A DNA stretch of 64,000 nucleotides, from the NCBI GenBank assembly GCA_047635695.1, contig JBLILN010000010.1:1-64000 (forward strand), given 5' to 3'. The notes beneath the pieces are model-generated. The model did not search any database and had not been told where the DNA came from. It saw only the letters and a list, made by a program, of their open reading frames with translations. Shown in pieces: positions 59,518 through 64,000 of this stretch. Each line of letters opens with the position of its first letter. Within the stretch, counting starts at the first letter, position 1. The position numbers were made by a program, and so were the translations under genes. Source of the stretch: UBA2136 sp047635695 (GTDB lineage Bacteria > Pseudomonadota > Alphaproteobacteria > UBA2136).

Positions 59518-59874
59518 CAGTATGTTCCTATTAAAAAATAAGAGTGACTTTTAAAAAGATAGCTTTAGCGACTACGTTTAAAAGAAGTCACCAAAGGGTT
59601 GTTTAGTTGCATATTTATAGAGGGGTGCATTAATGGTGTGATTATTTTTCTGACAATACAAGAAATAGCCATATTGTTCATTTTTTTTAATAAAAAATCA
59701 GGTATACACTTGAATTATCACTTTCCATTCTTACCTATTACCTGTATAAAGATAAATGACTAAAAATAACGCTCTTTTCTGGAAAGAGTTTCTGCTAAAA
59801 GCCTTTGATGTTAAAGGGTTTTTATCTGAAGCGCTTTTCTCCCACGAAAAGGGCAAAACATATAAGGAAATAAA
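59518..59874. other. Divergent intergenic region and structured pnp leader
   Basis: No coding frame is evident. The last 110 bases before pnp hold three stem-loops: CTCTTT-TCTGG-AAAGAG at 59772-59788, AAAAGCCTTT with AAAGGGTTTT near 59796-59822 (one mismatch), and CTTTTC-TCCCAC-GAAAAG at 59834-59851. In E. coli the pnp leader is cleaved by RNase III for autoregulation; similar control here is inference. Confidence 0.55.
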
Positions 59875-62064
59875 ATGTTTAAAGTATTTAAAAAAGAAAT
59901 GGAATGGGGCGGCCGTCCTCTAACAATTGAAACAGGTAAACTTGCCCGTCAAGCGGACGGTGCTGTTATGGTTACTTACGGTGGAACTCAAGTTCTTGCT
60001 ACTGCATGTTTTTCTACTAAAGAAAAGCCAGGTCAAAGCTTCTTCCCACTTACAGTAAACTACCAAGAAAAATTCTACGCTGGTGGTAAGATCCCTGGTG
60101 GTTTCTTCCGTCGTGAAGGCCGTCCAACAGAAAAAGAGACTCTTACTTCTCGTTTGATTGACCGCCCACTACGCCCACTATTCCCAGCTGGTTTCAAAAA
60201 TGAAACTCAAATCGTATTGACAGTAATGTCATCAGACGGTGAAAATGACAGCATTATTCCATCACTTATTGGTGCTTCTGCTGCTCTTACACTTTCTGGC
60301 GCACCATTCATGGGCCCAATCGCAGCAGCTGCTGTAGGTTACAAAAACGGTGAGTACATTCTAAACCCAACATACGAACAAGAAGCTGATACTGAATTGA
60401 AGCTGACTGTTGCTGGTACATCTGAAGGTGTTACGATGGTTGAGTCAGAAGCTTCTGAATTGAGTGAAGAAGTAATGCTTGGCGCTGTAATGTTTGCTAA
60501 AGACGCTTTCCAGCCTGTTATCGAAGCGATTATCGAACTTGCTGAAGCATGTGCGAAACCTGGCTTTGAATTTGTTGTTCCTGATAACTCGGAACTTCTT
60601 GCTAAACTTTCAGAAGCTTACGCTGCTGACGTTAAAGCTGCTTACGCTCACGACGATAAGTGGGACCGTAAAAACGCTATGTCTGAAGTTAAGGCTAAAG
60701 CTGTTGAAGAATTTGCTGGCGAAGAAAGCGAATACTCAGTTGACCTTGTTAAAGGCATGATGAAAACAATGGAAGGCGAAACATTACGCTCTAACATTCT
60801 TAAAGATAAAGTGCGTATCGGTGGTCGTACTTCTACTGAAATCCGTCCTATTATCTGTGAAACAGACATTCTTAACCGTGCACACGGTTCTGCATTGTTC
60901 ACACGTGGTGAAACACAGGCTATCGCTATTACAACACTTGGTACTGGCCGTGACGAACAAATGATCGACGCTATCGAAGGTGAATACAAAGACAACTTCA
61001 TGCTACACTACAACTTCCCTCCATACTCTGTAGGTGAAGCGGGTCGCATGGGTGGTACTTCACGTCGTGAATATGGCCATGGTATGCTTGCACGCCGCGC
61101 CCTAACTGCTATGCTTCCAACACGCGAAGAATGGCCTTACACAACACGTGTTGTTGCTGAAATTCTTTCATGTAACGGTTCTTCTTCTATGGCGACAGTA
61201 TGTAGCTCATCAATGTCATTGATGGCTGCTGGTGTACCAATGAAGCGTCCAGTTGCTGGTATTGCAATGGGTCTTATTAAAGAAGGCGACGACTACGCTA
61301 TTCTTTCTGATATCCTCGGTGATGAAGATGCGTTAGGCGATATGGACTTTAAAGTATGTGGTACTGAAAACGGTATTACAGCACTTCAAATGGATATTAA
61401 AATCACATCTATTAACAAAGAAATTATGGAACAAGCTTTAGCTCAAGCTAAAGACGGTCGTATTCATATTCTTGGTAAAATGGCTGAAGCTATCGACACA
61501 TCACGTGACGGTGTTTCTGACACAGCACCACAAATGCACACAATCATGATCCCAACGGACAAAATCCGCGAAGTTATTGGTACTGGTGGTAAAGTTATCC
61601 GTAACATTATCGAAGTAACTGGTGCAGGCGTTGATATTGAAGATGACGGTACATGTCGTGTATCTTCAGCTGATAAAGACGGCCTAAAAGCGGCTATCGA
61701 TATGATCGAAGGTATCTTGGCTGTTGCAGAAGTTGGTAAAAACTACACTTCTAAAATTGTACGTATCACCGACTTTGGTGCATTCGTTGCCATTCTTCCT
61801 AACCAAGACGGTTTGGTTCACATCAGTGAAATCTGTAGCATTCGTCTAGGCGCTGTTGATACAGTTCTAGCTGAAGGTGACGAAGTAACTGTGAACTGTC
61901 TAGAAGTTGATGAGCGCGGTAAAGTGCGTTTGACAATGAAGGGTATTGACCAGAACGAAGCTGTAGCAGCTAAAATTACTGCCGCAGAAGAAGGTGGTGA
62001 CCAGCCACGTCAAGAACGTAAAGATGCTGACAATAAAGGTCGTCGTCCTCGCCGTTCTGCATAA
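59875..62064 (+). CDS. pnp: Polynucleotide phosphorylase
   Basis: The 729-residue exoribonuclease degrades RNA phosphorolytically and works in the degradosome. Two RNase PH domains span about 1-210 and 310-540: GGKIPGGFFRREGRPTEKE and RGETQAIAITTLGTGRDEQ, with GDEDALGDMDFKVCGT in the second. KH (IGTGGKVIRNI) lies near 570 and S1 (ITDFGAFVAILPNQDGLVHIS) near 625. The basic tail is short. AAGGA precedes the start. A hairpin covers the stop codon, and a GGCGCT/AGCGCC terminator follows. Confidence 0.97.
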   Translation: MFKVFKKEMEWGGRPLTIETGKLARQADGAVMVTYGGTQVLATACFSTKEKPGQSFFPLTVNYQEKFYAGGKIPGGFFRREGRPTEKETLTSRLIDRPLRPLFPAGFKNETQIVLTVMSSDGENDSIIPSLIGASAALTLSGAPFMGPIAAAAVGYKNGEYILNPTYEQEADTELKLTVAGTSEGVTMVESEASELSEEVMLGAVMFAKDAFQPVIEAIIELAEACAKPGFEFVVPDNSELLAKLSEAYAADVKAAYAHDDKWDRKNAMSEVKAKAVEEFAGEESEYSVDLVKGMMKTMEGETLRSNILKDKVRIGGRTSTEIRPIICETDILNRAHGSALFTRGETQAIAITTLGTGRDEQMIDAIEGEYKDNFMLHYNFPPYSVGEAGRMGGTSRREYGHGMLARRALTAMLPTREEWPYTTRVVAEILSCNGSSSMATVCSSSMSLMAAGVPMKRPVAGIAMGLIKEGDDYAILSDILGDEDALGDMDFKVCGTENGITALQMDIKITSINKEIMEQALAQAKDGRIHILGKMAEAIDTSRDGVSDTAPQMHTIMIPTDKIREVIGTGGKVIRNIIEVTGAGVDIEDDGTCRVSSADKDGLKAAIDMIEGILAVAEVGKNYTSKIVRITDFGAFVAILPNQDGLVHISEICSIRLGAVDTVLAEGDEVTVNCLEVDERGKVRLTMKGIDQNEAVAAKITAAEEGGDQPRQERKDADNKGRRPRRSA

Positions 62065-62086
62065 CTTTCTTTAGTTATCTGGGAAA

Positions 62087-62116
62087 GGGCGCTCTTGTAG
62101 CGCCTTTTTTCTTTTT
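62087..62116 (+). terminator. Intrinsic terminator of pnp (GGCGCT/AGCGCC type)
   Basis: GGCGCT-CTTGT-AGCGCC then TTTTTTCTTTTT. Confidence 0.88.
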
Positions 62117-62220
62117 ACAAAGCCTCGTTTAACTTAATTAAACGTTCGGCCCTGCTCAAAGTAAAAATCCACCACAATATCACCCTTTCTAACAGTGCAT
62201 TTTTGTTGGATGTTAGGCGC

Positions 62221-62252
62221 AAAAAAAAAGCCCCACAAAAGTAAGGCTTTAT
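62221..62252 (-). terminator. Intrinsic terminator
   Basis: AAAGCC and GGCTTT arms around CCACAAAAGTAA, with the T tract on the minus strand. The core CCCCACAAAAGT recurs at 62684. Confidence 0.7.
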
Positions 62253-62271
62253 AATCCTGATAAACAGGTCG

Positions 62272-62493
62272 CTAGTAGATTACAATAAGTAACACAAAAG
62301 CTATTATTGGTGTGGCAACAAAAATTCTGTTACCAATCATTTTTTCATGCTCACAATCCATCTTCCGAAGAAGAAGGGATTGTACGGCTAATGAAAGACC
62401 TATAGGTGCGCTTGAAGCGATACCAAATTGTAAGTAGATAGCAACAAAACACAAAATAGCCATAAGCCATAATACATTATCAAATTTCATCAT
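62272..62493 (-). CDS. Hypothetical small membrane protein
   Basis: The 73-residue protein has hydrophobic segments at about 8-35 and 56-72 and a short charged loop (RKMDCEHEKMIGNR) between them. The start is ATGATG; AAGGA fits the second ATG (62490) slightly better. It has its own terminator. No family is recognised. Confidence 0.5.
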   Translation of the reverse strand: MMKFDNVLWLMAILCFVAIYLQFGIASSAPIGLSLAVQSLLLRKMDCEHEKMIGNRIFVATPIIAFVLLIVIY

Positions 62494-62680
62494 ATTTCCT
62501 TAGTAGAGAATCTGCTTAAAAGTAAGTAACCACCTGGGGCAGCCGCATATAAATGAACCCATAAATGAGTCATTTGTAAAACGGTAGCGCCAAGCGGCGG
62601 GTTATAGTCATAAATATCTTATATGGTGCTTCAGTAGGTGTTTTTCAAGCTTTACTACGTTGTTATTCCTGATAACAAAA

Positions 62681-62702
62681 AAACCCCACAAAAGTGAGGT
62701 GC
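62681..62702 (-). terminator. Intrinsic terminator
   Basis: ACCCCAC and GTGAGGT arms around AAAA, with a T7 tract on the minus strand. It belongs to the zinc-ribbon-like gene at 62725. Confidence 0.7.
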
Positions 62703-62724
62703 GTCATAAATAGCTTAACCTATT

Positions 62725-62877
62725 TTATAACCATTTATCTATCCATGAAAGGGCGCTTTTGGTTATGGTTTTATTGCAGAGACTGCACTTGCATGTGCTT
62801 TCGTTTTTATGAGCATGATGTGCCCAGTCATTGTCGGGGCTATGCCAGCCGACGAGGCATTTGATTTTTTCAAACAT
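62725..62877 (-). CDS. Small CxxC (zinc-ribbon-like) protein, 50 residues
   Basis: From the ATG at 62877, with AAGGGA 8 bases upstream, the protein is 50 residues. It has KCLVGWHSP near the start and CKCSLCNKTITKS near the middle, giving four cysteines and three histidines. The arrangement recalls small phage-associated zinc-ribbon proteins of the DUF1660 type, but the match is loose. The frame is open to 62937. No phage genes are nearby. Confidence 0.5.
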   Translation of the reverse strand: MFEKIKCLVGWHSPDNDWAHHAHKNESTCKCSLCNKTITKSALSWIDKWL

Positions 62878-63051
62878 GAGATTTCCCTTAGTAGGCAAAG
62901 ACCTACATTTATAAAAAGTAAAAGATGTTTTTGACAAACTAACCGTATACTATGTGTATGATTGGCTCAAGTTATAAATAGCCAAAACTGAAAAGTTTTA
63001 GAAACTAAAAGTAAATATCAGATGGGATAACTGCGATTAAACGTGCGACGT

Positions 63052-63507
63052 TTATACGGGGATGCGCATAACGAGTGCGTCTTCTGTTTCGCCTGTGAGT
63101 TCGTTGCTGTAGTAATTTTTGCGTAAACCTTCTTTGCTAGCGGCAAAGGTTTCATATAGGGCAATGGCGGATGTATTTGACGGGCGCACTTCAAGGAAAA
63201 GCTCTTTAATGCCTTTACTTGTCGCTATGCGCATGAGCTGTATCATTGAATCACGGCCGTAGCCTTTACCCTGCATTTCGGGGATAATACCAATGGTGAG
63301 GAGGTCACCTTGCTTGCCCGCAACAGAAGCCAAGGTATAGCCAATAGGTCTTTCACCTATCAGCACTAAAAAACCAAAAACGTAAGGCGTTTTAAGGAGT
63401 GAAGTAATCATGTCTCCGCTAAAAACTTCTGCGCTAAAACATTCGCCGTCTAAGGCTGCGCATAAAGGTGCGTGCTCTAATAAAACGGGTGTGAAGGTAA
63501 TAGTCAC
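63052..63507 (-). CDS. rimI: Ribosomal protein S18 alanine N-acetyltransferase (GNAT)
   Basis: The 151-residue GNAT enzyme has the acetyl-CoA loop IPEMQGKGYGRDSMIQL near residue 75, and LEVRPSNTSAIALYETF near 103, which is diagnostic for RimI. It overlaps tsaB by 4 bases (ATGA), the normal arrangement. The stop codon starts a perfect 7-bp hairpin with arms TAAACGT and ACGTTTA. Confidence 0.92.
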   Translation of the reverse strand: MTITFTPVLLEHAPLCAALDGECFSAEVFSGDMITSLLKTPYVFGFLVLIGERPIGYTLASVAGKQGDLLTIGIIPEMQGKGYGRDSMIQLMRIATSKGIKELFLEVRPSNTSAIALYETFAASKEGLRKNYYSNELTGETEDALVMRIPV

Positions 63508-64000
63508 TTCTTGCTACCGTCTTTGTTATAGGTTTTATTGTAGTTGAGTGGGTGTACGTAAAGGGCAGTGGTGTTGTTGACGTCGTCCGTTTTGTCGCTG
63601 TAACGGCGTTGGGCAAGCTTAGCCAATTGAGATGGGTTGATATAGGCGTACCCTTCAGGGCAGTGAACCCCTTCTGGAATATCTTCACGGTGGTTGATAA
63701 CACCGTTACCAATTAATATATCGCCTGCTTTTAATAAGGAACCTGCGTCACAAGCTTTCATGGAAACAGGGCTTGCAAGGCTACCTTGTGCGTTGAAGTT
63801 TTGTACATAAATATTGCCGCCATGGGCTTCAATCCACACACATAATGTGCCTTTGCTTGCGTCAATGCTTGTGCCTTGCATGTATTGCCAAGCCAATGTT
63901 TCTAAACTTGTGAGCGAAACAATTGGCAGTTTTTGCGTAAAGGCTAAGCCTTTCGCCGCAGAAATGCCAAGCCTTATACTGGTGAAGGAGCCAGGCCCGC
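63504..64000 (-). CDS. tsaB: tRNA t6A biosynthesis protein TsaB (N terminus cut by window end)
   Basis: The frame is open to the window edge. The visible N-terminal part GPGSFTSIRLGISAAKGLAF is the TsaB signature, with Ser where Gly is more usual after the T. LETLAWQYM follows. TsaB pairs with TsaD and TsaE to make N6-threonylcarbamoyladenosine in tRNA. About 25-60 N-terminal residues are missing. The tsaB-rimI overlap supports the call. Confidence 0.92.
   Translation of the reverse strand, partial: GPGSFTSIRLGISAAKGLAFTQKLPIVSLTSLETLAWQYMQGTSIDASKGTLCVWIEAHGGNIYVQNFNAQGSLASPVSMKACDAGSLLKAGDILIGNGVINHREDIPEGVHCPEGYAYINPSQLAKLAQRRYSDKTDDVNNTTALYVHPLNYNKTYNKDGSKK

Noticed and set aside
62101..62271. 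Possible small RNA downstream of pnp
   Set aside because: A CGTTTAA/TTAAACG stem is present, but there is no promoter pair or terminator arrangement to support an independent RNA.
62272..62877. Prophage remnant
   Set aside because: The CxxC protein resembles small phage proteins only loosely, and no integrase, capsid or lysis gene is nearby.
1..64000. tRNA, rRNA, CRISPR arrays or insertion sequences
   Set aside because: I looked through the intergenic regions and saw no cloverleaf, no regularly spaced repeat array and no transposase with terminal repeats.

Overview
The window looks like chromosomal DNA from an AT-rich alphaproteobacterium. The evidence is gene content and order. It holds rplU-rpmA followed by obgE, priA next to DUF484-xerC, ybeY-corC-lnt-XRE regulator, rimP-nusA-ylxR-infB-rbfA-truB-rpsO-pnp, and rimI-tsaB. 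The YlxR-type protein carries an L7Ae-like C-terminal part, which is common in this class. kdsB and lnt imply a Gram-negative envelope with Kdo-type LPS. I cannot place the lineage more finely from sequence alone. I see no rRNA or tRNA gene, insertion sequence, CRISPR array or clear prophage.

Layout. 0-3 kb: a lipid/glycan cluster (PAP2 phosphatase tail, ArnT-like glycosyltransferase, polyprenyl-phosphate GT2 with a histone-like tail). 3-6 kb: glyoxalase I, an FTR1 iron permease and small membrane proteins. 6-11 kb: rplU-rpmA, a queuosine-salvage-like gene, obgE, a Sel1 protein and a TSUP permease. 11-16 kb: a tiny lipoprotein, xerC-DUF484 and, divergently, priA. 16-22 kb: a pilin-like protein, an RNA methyltransferase homologue, a 1003-residue lipoprotein, a DUF3108 protein and kdsB. 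22-27 kb: two tandem cysteine-rich paralogues, phoH, a flippase-like protein and trpS. 27-36 kb: a Sel1 protein, a PAS-GGDEF cyclase, a methyltransferase and GT2 pair, a hybrid histidine kinase and a large membrane protein. 36-44 kb: gloB and neighbours, crcB, trmB, three tandem secreted two-cysteine paralogues, metK and a DMT-type transporter. 44-62 kb: ybeY-corC-lnt-xre and the rimP-to-pnp translation/RNA-decay block, interrupted by small secreted genes and an MFS transporter. 62-64 kb: small genes and rimI-tsaB.

The core genes are mostly translation, ribosome biogenesis and envelope maintenance. The accessory genes between them are short, often secreted or cysteine-rich, and usually bracketed by strong intrinsic terminators. 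Several have a compact hairpin just upstream of the ribosome binding site.

The most unusual signals are: (1) a family of small secreted proteins with two conserved cysteines, three intact in tandem at 40.4-42.2 kb and a frameshifted fourth inside the infB-rbfA interval; (2) a tandem pair of cysteine-rich proteins at 22.5-23.5 kb with a shared putative metal-binding layout; (3) an intergenic element present twice (27.0 and 57.4 kb) whose two small hairpins differ by compensatory base changes; (4) hairpins that include the stop codon in several genes (phoH, rimI, infB, metK, pnp and others); (5) near-identical terminator hairpins reused across the window.
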